Assembly: GCF_000005505.3 (NCBI RefSeq)
Contig: NC_016133.3
Location: 44,419,237 to 44,483,236, forward strand
Source of the DNA: Brachypodium distachyon
Lineage: Eukaryota > Streptophyta > Magnoliopsida > Poales > Poaceae
DNA: 64,000 nucleotides
Reading direction: 5' to 3'
Shown piece by piece: positions 21,691 through 31,058 of the stretch. The notes beneath the pieces are model-generated. The model saw only the letters and a program-made list of their open reading frames with translations. It was not told the DNA's origin and did not search any database. The number at the start of each line of letters is the position of its first letter. Within the stretch, counting starts at the first letter, position 1. Both the position numbers and the translations under genes were made by a program.

Positions 21691-22310
21691 GAAACCATCA
21701 TGTACTTGTACTTAGCTTCTGTTTAACCCATGAAGTAATTAATTACCTTCTTGCATCAATTAAGATTCAAATTGTACCTGGATTCTATTCGTCCAAACCA
21801 TCATGTACTTCATGTACTCTACTTCATAGTTGTTGTCCTCTGCCTTTTATCAAATGACATACCAATTACTTGGTGTACTTCTGATATCCGCTACTTTTTC
21901 TGCAATCCAGTAGCAATGGTCAGTTCTAGGTCACACATATAGTTACTTTTCAACTTCATTGCTTTAGTCCATGAGTACTGATGCTCTTATAGTTTTCATA
22001 TGTAATGATGATCATCTAGAAGTTTACACACTTGACGAAATGTGCATATTGTGCTGACAATTAAGTACCAACGAGGTTCATGAAGTGAGTGTGGAGGCTG
22101 AACCAGAACGTGCCATGGTAGAGAAAGATGCATCAGGTTGGAACACATAATATTGGTTGAAGTACTGATTTGGTTGTATTGTGGAGATTGGTAATTAGCT
22201 TGGTTCATCGTTATGTTTGCAGATTCTTCGGTTCAACTTCAAGATGTGAAGGTGTACCAAAGGCCTAATATCTCGACTAAGATGTACAACAGGATTGCAA
22301 AGAAGCTTCG
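21691..22310 (+). repeat. Direct repeat, copy 1 (partner 22560-23148)
   Basis: Begins GAAACCATCATGTACTTG and ends GCAAAGAAGCTTCG; the same sequence recurs 869 bp downstream with scattered substitutions and small indels. Both copies include the SSVQLQDVKVYQR-like reading. Confidence 0.85.
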
Positions 22311-22559
22311 GTTCAACTTCAAGATGGAGTCCCATCTTGATGTACCACAGATAGAGGTGGAGTCACCATGAACTTTCTGAGTCTTATAGTTTTATACGTA
22401 CCGTCTCAATCTCGAAAGAATGTATGTACCGTCTCTTCTTGGTGTTGCCTTTTCATTCCATCAAGTCTTCTGTCAAAGTACTTCATCAAGGGGAGTACTT
22501 TCTGAGTCCATTCACACATTAACTAATAACATTATATATTATATGGGCTTCATGAATTT

Positions 22560-23148
22560 GAAACCATCATGTACTTGTACTTAGCTTCTGTTTAACCCAT
22601 GAAGTAATTAATTACCCTGTAATTGCATCAATTAAGATTCAAATTGTACCTGGATTGTATATGTCCAAACCATCATGTACTTCATGTATTCTACTTCATA
22701 GTTGTTGTCCTCTGTCTTTTATCAAATGACATACCAATTACTTGGTGTACTTCTGATATCTGCTACTTTTCTGCAATCCAGTACCAATGATCATGTTTTG
22801 GGTCACACATATAGTTACTTTTCAACTTCATTGCTTTAGTCCATGAGTGCTGATGCTCTTATAGTTTTCATATGTACTGATGATGATTTCGAAGTTTACA
22901 CACTTGACGAAATGTACATATGCTGCTGACAATTAAGTACCAACGCGGTTCCATGGCAGAGAAAGATGCATCAGGTTGGGACACATAATATTGGTTGAAG
23001 TACTGATTTAGTTGTATTCTGGAGATTGGTAATTAGCTTGGTTCATCGTTATGCATGCAGATTCTTCCGTTCAACTTCAAGATGTGAAGGTGTACCAAAG
23101 GCGTAATATCTTGACTAAGATGTACACCAGGGTTGCAAAGAAGCTTCG
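22560..23148 (+). repeat. Direct repeat, copy 2 (partner 21691-22310)
   Basis: Same block as copy 1, about 30 bp shorter. After this copy the reading continues into KKLRGGRRCNDYG and then stops. Confidence 0.85.
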
Positions 23149-23884
23149 TGGCGGACGGAGATGCAACGACTACGGTTATCAGTGAAGGCGCTAGTACTAT
23201 TTAGTTGTTTCAGAATGGAAGAATGTATGAAAATGAAATGGTACTTGTTATGTTTGTGATATTTTGAAGGTACCTGTAGGAAATGGTAGTCGGTGACAGG
23301 TTGTGTTTCTTAGTACTTGGTGAATTCTGGAAGGATTTGATGGCAGTACTAGATTGTCATGTGGACCATAATTATTCGTATGTTATCCGTAATATTTGTT
23401 ACGGACTATTTGTTTTCTCAATTGAGGCATGTGCTTGGCATTTTGCGATTGTTGAAAATATGACGGATATGTTGTGGTACAAATAATCGTTGTGGTATTT
23501 TGACTCAAGTACTTGTGGTACTTGTGGAACAGAAGTACTTGTGGGACTCAAGTACCTGTGGTACTTTAGGTACGGTTGCTAGTGGAGGAGATGAAGAAAT
23601 TTCTTAGTTGAGCGGTGGGATGAAATGAGCACAGTGACCAGATATTTTTCTTTCTCTCTCCCCACTAATTTCTCCAACCCCGGCCCCACTTTGTCCTGAC
23701 TTTCTCGCTTTTGTGTCAGAATAACCCCACCACCCTGCCTACTCTGCCTCCCTATGACCTGACACATTAATTCTGTGGAGGGTCTCGTAAATCATTTAGG
23801 CAGCTCCTAGCGCACATCCCCATACAGGATCGAGTGGTTCACACGGTGGGGCTATATTGCTCCGGTGCTACAGCCTCGGCGTTA

Positions 23885-24063
23885 ACTGAGCTGCCGATTC
23901 AAGTGGAGACTGATTGCGTCCAACTTATTGTTCAGGTCAAGCTCACGAACAGAACAGGTCTCGGTACTGTAGGCTTGTTAAGGAGGTGCAGCGCTTGTTA
24001 GTTTTACAAAGAGAGATTAAGTTGTTTAAAATTCAAAGGTCACAGAATAGTGTTAGCCATGAC
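23885..24063 (+). pseudogene. LINE-type RNase H fragment, middle part
   Basis: Reads TELPIQVETDCVQLIVQ, the second acidic motif (ETD) region of RVT_3 RNase H, then KLTNRTGLG and, after a frame change, a helix like VKEVQRLLVLQ followed by RSQNSVSHD, the degenerate form of the usual R-x-x-N-x-x-A/S-H-x-L motif. It is interrupted at 24064 by a MITE and continues at 27734. Confidence 0.7.
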
Positions 24064-24442
24064 TGAGCATCACCAATGCCATCCCCCAAAGCTATCCCAA
24101 ATGTTCTATTTGGGGATATGAATATTTTGCTATGAAAATCATCTCTCAATGGCATCCTTAAACGGACAAAATGTCATATTTGTCCGGAAACATCCCCCAA
24201 ACTTGCCCCAAATTTGGGAAAGGTTTGGGGTGTCCGGACATTGTTTGGTGCTCTCTTTTGTTCGCCCCAGTCTCACAACAAGAGATGGGAAAAGGAGAAT
24301 AAAAAGTAAAAAGGAGAAGAGAAAAGATAAAGAGAAGGAAAAACTAATTTGAGATAGGAATTTGCGAGTGTGGTTGGGTGATGAGGGCGGACATATGTTC
24401 ACTTGCTCTTAGAGCAAAATTTAGGGGATACCATTGGAGTTA
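24064..24442. mobile_element. Tourist/Harbinger-like MITE
   Basis: The left end GAGCATCACCAATGCCATCC is mirrored imperfectly at the right, where GGGGATACCATTGGAGTT reads AACTCCAATGGTATCCCC in reverse complement. About 380 bp, with no protein. It sits between the middle and last RNase H fragments, and a larger Harbinger element lies in its right end. Confidence 0.6.
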
Positions 24443-24660
24443 GAGCAACTCCACTTGGCCCCCCATTTCGCGTCCGGCGCTAGGCCATTTGGGAGGGCGC
24501 CGGCGCACCCTCTTCGTTTGAGGCCCAGCCGCGACCCAGCCGCACCCCCTAAACGTCACCCCCCAAAAAAATATAATTTGTCGTGGTGGTGTCACGGCAG
24601 ATGTCATGTGATGGCTTGAGTTGGGGTCGATGGACGATGGATGATCCGGAGGAGGGATGG

Positions 24661-24803
24661 TGTAGCGAAACTACACACAACGTAAGAACACACAATGTTT
24701 ACCCAGGTTCGGAGCCCTCTTGCAGAGGTAAAGCTCCTACTCCTGCCTCAATTTGTATTACCCGAGATATACGAGAATTACAATGGTGCTCCTTGAGTTG
24801 TGT

Positions 24804-24834
<31 letters not shown>

Positions 24835-25425
24835 AAGAAGAAGAAGAAGAAGAAGAAGAAGAAGAAGAAACAAGTGTTGAATGGGGAACCCCTCTGACAG
24901 GAGGGCTGATGTCTCTATTTACAGACTAAGAATGTTCCCCTGCCAGGTGGGGCAACGGGCCACCCTGGCCATACTCCCGAGCCCGCTGGGTACTGCCCGT
25001 GGTCCCTTCCGGATTGTCCGGGAGGGGACAATGCAGCCTTGTGCTTTTCGTACTGTGAGACGGCACGCACTGTAGCCATGCCCCGGCTATCGTCACTGTC
25101 CTTCTGCGGCGCGTCACTGTGCAGTCGTCCGACACGGCGACGTGACCCACGACTGCTTTTCCGTCATCAAAAGAGCGTAACTTTACTTTAGACTGGAAGA
25201 CCAGGATAAGACCGTTGCCATATCCCGGCTCGGGCCGAGATAAGATAGCTTTAATCTGTCCTGTAGACATATGAGACAAAATAGTGATGTCGGCATACTT
25301 TTGGTATGCTGGCCTGTTAGAAGGTCGGCTTATGAGTGTCGGTTTACTTACGTATGCCGGCCCTGCTTTCGCTAAACCAGCCATTATGTGTCGTCATGAC
25401 CCTATCTGGGGTCATTCCCCCAACA
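24661..25425 (-). mobile_element. Probable solo LTR (Gypsy-like)
   Basis: The plus strand begins TGTAGCGAAACTACAC and ends CATTCCCCCAACA; on the minus strand it starts TGTTGGGGGAATGACCCC and ends CA. That start is familiar from Triticeae LTRs. About 765 bp, no internal coding region, no matching partner in the window, and no clear target duplication (GATGG against CAATT), so it may be a recombinant or my ends may be slightly off. Confidence 0.5.
24805..24869 (+). repeat. (AAG)n microsatellite
   Basis: About 21-22 uninterrupted AAG units (65 bp) inside the solo LTR. Confidence 0.97.
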
Positions 25426-25538
25426 CAATTCAAACAAAGTTTTGTCGCCATTTCACAGGCCGGCCAAATCACAAAATCGCCCAAGTTCATCACAAGTTTC
25501 AGCGATCAAAATAACATCAAACTCAAATAAAAGTGAAA

Positions 25539-27361
25539 TCACTCGGCCCATTCGTCTTCCACCAGCACTGATGGCTCTTCCGAGCTCGCTAGTGGTGTAG
25601 AAGTGGCCGGAGTTGCTGTTTCGGGCGGGGAGGGCGCCGATGGAGTAGAGGTGGTCGTTTCTGCTGTGGCGGGCACCGACGCCGGCGCTCTCGCTTCGGC
25701 CAAAATGAGCCTGCGCTGGCCATCATACCACGCCTTCACCTTGGCATCCATGCCGGTGGTGTCGCATATCAAGATCAACAAGTCCTCCCGCCTCTTCTTC
25801 GCCGCGACATTTGCCTTAAGGATCTCGAGCTTGTCATCTTGATTTTTGATCACCGTCGCCCACCGTGACGCCACGACAGCCTCCCTCTTGGCGGTGAGCT
25901 CGTCCCTCTTTGCGGCTTGTGCGGTGGCGTCGGACATGCACTTCTCGATGCATGTGTACAGGCGCTCAGTGACCGGTGCGGCATCCCTCATTGCCTTTGC
26001 CTTCTTGTGGCCGATGGGCCGGCCTTCCGCTGTCGTCGGAGGAGCGGCTTTCGGGTCGTAGGTGCCGGACCTGGCGAGGCCATTCCGCGTCTCCGTCCAC
26101 TTGTCGCACGTCTCAATTCTTGCGAAGACGTGGATGAACTTGAAATCGGCGCCGTCGTTGTCGTCTCGGAAGGCGGTGAAAATGGCGACCATCTACAAGA
26201 CCGGGCGTCAAATGTAAAATCAGCGACAAAAAGCTCAAAGAAGGCGCCGGCTTACCTGATCGTGGGCGCAGCTGCCGCTTGCGGGTCGCCGGCGCACCTC
26301 TTCTTGAATGCCATGCCACTTGTTGCACGTTTGTTGGATCATTTGCCATCGGTGCGACAAGCCGGACTCGTTGCGATCGTGGGTCACCGACGCGAACACC
26401 CGGTCGATGACCTGGCACTGATCATACGCCGTCTTCACACGCCTCCAATAGGTGTCGCCGGATTGATTCGCGCCGGCGAAGGGATCCATGCTCATGACCT
26501 TCCAAGCTTCGGCGAGGCACTCGTCTTCCTTGGCTGTCCATTTGGGGCCTCGGCCTTCTTCTTCTCGGCTGCACCCTTCTTCTTCCCCCTCGGCACAGCG
26601 ACGACGGGCTCCTCTATCCCGTCGGCCCATTCTTCTCGCTCTTTGGTGTCTTCGGCGGTGTAAGGCTCTTCTTCTTGGGTGTAGGTGTAGTGGGCGTGCT
26701 GGAAGCCGTCGTTGATCATGTCGGCCATGATGGAGTCGCCTTGCGACATTCCGCCGAACGGGTTGCCCGTGGGCTGGCTGAAGCCGGCGGGGAACTGCTG
26801 GAAGGAGGCGGACGGCGAGGAACCGCCGTAGGATGAGGGCCCCGCTGCACAGGAGGTGAAGCGAAGGCGTTGGGGGCTGAAACCGCCGAGGAGATCCGCG
26901 GTGAAGGTGTTGGGGTTGAAGCCGCCGAGGGGATCGGTGTCGGGGTAGTCCGGCGAGAACCGCGAGAGGGACGGCATGGCATTCCCATGGTTGTCATGGG
27001 GCATATGGGACGACACAGGCGATATGCCTGACGGTGATAGGGACGACGAAGAGCTTCCTTGGCTGTCGCTGCTCTAGTGCTGGCCGAAGGGTGGCCGTGA
27101 CATAGGAATACCAACCTTGTGCGCCGCCATCGGCGCCAAGGCCGCGACCCTCTGCGCCTCCATCTGTTGGGCCACGTCGGCGTTCCTCTCCTTGGCCTTG
27201 CTATCCCGTTCACGGCGAGAGGCATTCTCGACGCTGCGGCGAGTACAATCCGCCACCCAGTCGGCGTTGCTCATCCCAGGTGGCCGCTCCTCCTTGGGTT
27301 TCTTCGCCGTTGCGTCGCCGGCCAGCGTGCAACGAGGCGCTGCATACCTCTTCGGCGCCAT
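25539..27361 (-). pseudogene. Harbinger accessory protein (SANT/Myb-like plus NAM-associated C-terminal domain), broken
   Basis: Likely start MAPKRYAAPRC at 27361. An in-frame TAG at 27074-27076 follows GQH; the same frame continues SSDSQGSSSSS to about 26560. There a frame change is needed to enter PKWTAKEDECLAEAWK, a SANT/trihelix-like DNA-binding domain, followed by TYWRRVKTAYD and SHRWQMIQQTCNKWHG. A 63-bp GT-AG intron (26193-26255) leads to the NAM-associated C-terminal part (FKFIHVFARIETCDKW, long Lys/Glu helix) ending EDEWAE at 25539. Such proteins partner the Harbinger transposase for nuclear entry and DNA binding; in grasses they are often annotated as glutathione S-transferase T3-like. 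Here one nonsense and one frameshift disable it. Confidence 0.75.
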
Positions 27362-27733
27362 GGTTTTTCTTGGAGCGGCGGTGGTGTCGGCGAGGCGCTT
27401 TGAGGTGGTGTCGGCGACGAGAATGGTGGGGAATGGCGGGACTGGCCACCCAGGCGGCGGGGAGTAGAGGGAAAAAGGGGAAGCCGACGAAAATTTGGAG
27501 GGAAATTGGATTATCTCGCCGATAGGTGCGGCCTGCATTGACTTTTGGCTTCATCAGACGCCCCGATCGCCCCCCCCCCCTGAGTTGGGTTCGGCCTGGT
27601 GGCGTCGACTAACTTTTTGGACCGTGCCGGCTAAAAAACAAATTGGGGAGGCCGGCCGGGTCGGATTTTACGCGCCGGCGCCCCCCAAGCCCGTTTAGGG
27701 GGCCTTTAGGTGGGCCGGGTGGAGTTGCTCTTA

Positions 27734-27845
27734 GCAAATTATGCTCGGTCTAGCCGACGGACATTGTGTTGGTTAGGGAGTAATCCCCTAGAGGATGCCC
27801 CAGATGTAACAGTTTTGTGATCAATGAAATCTCTCTTTTTCGCAA
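27734..27845 (+). pseudogene. Last RNase H fragment and LINE 3' end
   Basis: The frame reads ANYARSSRRTLCWLGSNP and ends in TGA about 20 codons later, matching the tail of LINE RNase H proteins (LAxYARxxxRTxxWLxxxP). GTTTTGTGATCAATGAAATC and CTTTTTCGCAAAAA follow, a usual LINE 3' end. Together with 20115-20379 and 23885-24063 it makes one plus-strand sequence split by insertions. Confidence 0.7.
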
Positions 27846-29016
27846 AAAGAAGTTTCAGCTTCCAGTTCCCAACTTGTTGAGTAGTACTATTTCAATTGGT
27901 AATCTGTTGACGGTTTTCTCATCCTCAACAGATTGCTCGTGATCCCAATTCCCTTTGGCGACCGCTCTTGCAATTGCTACTCCATGGTGTGTGTTTTTGC
28001 AGCTCTTGCAATTGTTGTGTGGTTTCAACTTTGGAAACAGAAGAAATACTGTATTACAAGAGATTAATGTCCTCCGGAACAGCCAAGAGCGAGCGTGCTT
28101 ATTCATTCAGTCGGGTGACGAGTTATGGATGCAGAGCTCGTATTGCTCACAAATCTGTATTTCTCCCCCAGTCGGGTGACGAGTTATTGAATGGGAGAGA
28201 GGGATGACTCACAAATCTTAATTCAACTGTTCTTGTGAGGTGCTTGAGATATAGTAAGATACTATTTATTTTTAATATGTCCTATAAAAAACCTACACTA
28301 AAAAAGAGGAAGGTCCTACGTCACATGACGTCGAGGTCGCTGCCATGTGGGGCCTCCCCTTGGTGGAACCACATGTCAGTGACCTCTACATCACATGTCA
28401 TACGTTAGATGATTCCATTCTCACTAAGGAACTAGCAGGATTTAGTCCTCCAATCTGTACGTCATGTGAAGGATTTCACTTTTACTGGCCTCATTCGGTT
28501 TGAAGGATTGTTAATGCGTTTTCACATTTATTCGCTAAGAATTGTGTTCAGATTGACTTAATCGTTCGGATTCTAATCATTAGGTGAGACCTCATTGAAA
28601 AATCTTAAGAATTATAGTGTGCATGACATTTCAATATTCTACTTTTCTTGTTTCCGTGATATTAAAATCTTGTGTACCGAATAAGTCCTAAGAAAACAAT
28701 CAGGAGTTTAGTCCCCGCGAGGCTTGCGGATCAAACAATGCCAAACTTCACGGTGCCACCCACGGCATGTAGCCCCATCGTATTTGCACAGCACGTGTCC
28801 TCTTCCATTCCCTAATCCCTCTGTCACTAGTCCTCAAGTTAATCCCCTGCCACCCACCTACAGGCTCGGTTTTCTCTCTCCCCTTCTCTCCTGGGTCTCT
28901 GCCCGAGCAGCAGGCCCCCTCTCTCCCTTGCTCCTGGCGCTACATCAGTCTCTCTTTCTTCTTGGTCTCTGGCATTGATGCAGCAGCCCGGGTGTCCCAT
29001 GCCGGAAAATAATCCT
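27846..29016. other. Intergenic; short direct repeat only
   Basis: CAGTCGGGTGACGAGTTAT occurs twice about 60 bp apart (28109 and 28170), each followed by TCACAAATCT. The pyrimidine-rich stretch 28800-28980 probably belongs to the element ending at 29071. No gene is seen. Confidence 0.5.
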
Positions 29017-29071
29017 AAGAGACCCGGTCTCTCCTCCAGGCAGAAAGACCACACACATCTTGTGCCACGTG
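29017..29071 (-). repeat. Terminal repeat of a DNA element, copy facing left
   Basis: CCTAAGAGACCCGGTCTCTC through TGTGCCACGTGG is the reverse complement, with changes, of the sequence at 33589-33640. The other end of this copy was not found. Confidence 0.55.
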
Positions 29072-29241
29072 GGAAATTCACTGTATTATAGTCGTGATTA
29101 TTGTTTTTATTTTCTCACTTGTGATACTTTGAGATTAGTTTTTTTTTAAACTAGAAGAGTGGCACGCGCACTTGTGCGGGCAACATCTTTGATTATTTAA
29201 GAATTTTGAATCTTGTATTATAATATCGTATAGATATTTAA

Positions 29242-29358
29242 TACTCCCTCAGATTCATATTAATTGTCTCAAATTTGTCCAAACATGGATGTATCTATGC
29301 CTAAAAAGCGTCTAGATACATGTAATATCTCGACAAGTAATATGGATCAGAGTGAGTA
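29242..29358. mobile_element. Stowaway MITE
   Basis: TACTCCCTCAGATTCATATT is mirrored by AATATGGATCAGAGTGAGTA, with the AAAAAGCGTCTAGATACATG core. About 117 bp, TA at both ends. Confidence 0.85.
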
Positions 29359-30988
29359 CTATGCTATTTGAAGGGATATCCGTGTGAATACATAAATATT
29401 GTATTTCGGTAAATGGAACTTTTTTTTACATCCACTAAATGGCACTTAGTTTCATAAAAGATAAATAAAATTATTTTCATATTATCAGTCGTCAATTTTG
29501 ATTTGAACGAAGGGAAAGAGATGCAATTAATAGAGCTTAGATATAAAACATAAACCATAAAAAACACAACACTTTTTCAGTATGTTTTTCAATTTGGTTA
29601 TAGGACAACTATTTCATTTCCTTGGAGATATTTGTAGTGATTAAAAAGTTACATTTATTCTGTATGGCGTGGGAAAGCGGATCAAACCAAATCTTCTCGT
29701 CGACCCCTTTGTGTTTTTGTCTCTATCACTACCTGCAATCAAACAATTTGTTTTGCAAGTCATCATGTCTCTTTGTTTTCTCCAATGGCATAGCTTTGGA
29801 CATGCTTAATTCGATAACATATTCATCCCAGAAAGATATCAGTGAATTATTATTCATTAAATCGTGATAAGTTATCCTATCATAATGTGTAGTGAAATAT
29901 TCACCCATCACCATAACCCCCTTCTTAGTTCCCCAACAAATTTACACCCCTAAAGGTCCAACAAAGTGCTTCCCATTAGCTAGTTTAAAAATAGTCACCA
30001 AGTATCAAAATAAAAGAAGGGCCGAACTTAATCGGGCACATGAATAATATGGTAAACTTTCTATTCAATTTCTGTAGCGAAGTTTAGTAACATACAATTT
30101 ATCATTAGTAAATAGTAATACACAAACAATCTACAAGGAATTAAATAAACATATTAAGTACTAACGAATAAAGAAATAGTGTTTGCAATCTTAATTAGGA
30201 AAATAGAATCCTCCTAGATTCGTGGGAGAAAGTATCTGCGAATTACATATTGAAATTATACCCTTGTTAACCAATGGTTGGTGTTTGGTACAATATTGGT
30301 CATTTTGCTATCTCAATGGATGAAGTTCAACATCATAAACTTGTTCTAAGCACCAAGCTGACCAAGAAGAGATGTTGGTTCTATACAATGTCACACGCCA
30401 TGCAACGCGTTCAGTTCTATGGTGTAACAAAACTTGAGAGTTGAGATGCAAAATTCTTGAATTTCTTAATTGACATGACAACAACCAGATCACATGGAAC
30501 ATTCCAAGGAACCGGAAAGAAACGCAAATGCTAAATCATCAAATGACAATTGTCAATCCACAGTGGAATCTTGCTCATTAATTTGACGTATGTTTCACAA
30601 TTAACTAAGGATTTAATTGCAAACTCTTAAACTAATTTTTAGAAGATACAAAGATCACGTTAATACTTCCAAAAATGTAGCAAAGAAAATTGAAAAGTTA
30701 CATGATACATCAAATGCAATTGGTAAATTTTTATTCATCCGTTTTCTTTCTTTGGAATCTTGATGCTGTGAGCACATGGAGTAGCAACATATGAACAAAA
30801 TATGAAATAAATTGATCTTACTAAGTGCTAATAATCCCATATCTTTCTATCCTAGTAAAATATATTAGTTGTTATTATTATCGCCTCTTTCACTAAACTA
30901 CTGATAACATTCTAAATTAGTTGTAAAAGGTACAAAACAACTGCTGCAAATATTTTTGCAGAAAAGAAAAACTTTTTGGTAGGTATAG
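29359..30988. other. Intergenic, A/T-rich, nothing recognised
   Basis: No domain, repeat pair or RNA gene could be seen in this 1.6 kb on either strand. Confidence 0.45.
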
Positions 30989-31058
30989 TACTCCCTCTGA
31001 TCCATATTAGCTATTGCTGATTTATTACAGTAACAACTAATATGAATCGGAGGGAGTA
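30989..31058. mobile_element. Short Stowaway MITE
   Basis: A 70-bp hairpin, TACTCCCTCTGATCCATATT against AATATGAATCGGAGGGAGTA, with TA at both ends. A further left end without partner (TACTCCCTCCGTTTCATATT) lies at about 31139. Confidence 0.85.

Larger units (their letters stand above)
20380..23885. mobile_element. 3.5-kb insertion in the RNase H sequence, GTAC-rich, class unclear
   Basis: CTGAGCTGC occurs at 20371-20379 and again at 23886-23894, and joining the flanks at this 9-bp repeat restores the RNase H reading (IAVQ to LPIQVETDC). A 9-bp duplication suits a Mutator-like element, but I could not find good terminal inverted repeats. Inside are a GC-rich part (20560-21060) with a 104-bp tandem repeat, a stretch packed with GTAC (21070-21860) and a 0.6-kb direct repeat. 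A short frame near 22225 and 23065 (SSVQLQDVKVYQR) is kept in both copies of that repeat. No transposase is visible, so it is non-autonomous if mobile. Confidence 0.55.
24443..27730 (-). mobile_element. PIF/Harbinger element, non-autonomous
   Basis: The ends are GAGCAACTCCAC (24443) and its mirror GTGGAGTTGCTC (to 27730, after one mismatch further in), flanked on both sides by the 3-bp duplication TTA (24440-24442, 27731-27733), the target preferred by PIF/Harbinger. Subterminal GCGCCGGCGC also occurs at both ends. It carries one broken accessory gene on the minus strand and no DDE transposase. A solo LTR sits in its left part. Confidence 0.8.

Noticed and set aside
24583..24897. 104-aa ORF with a poly-Lys run
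   Set aside because: The run is the translated (AAG)n microsatellite in a solo LTR.
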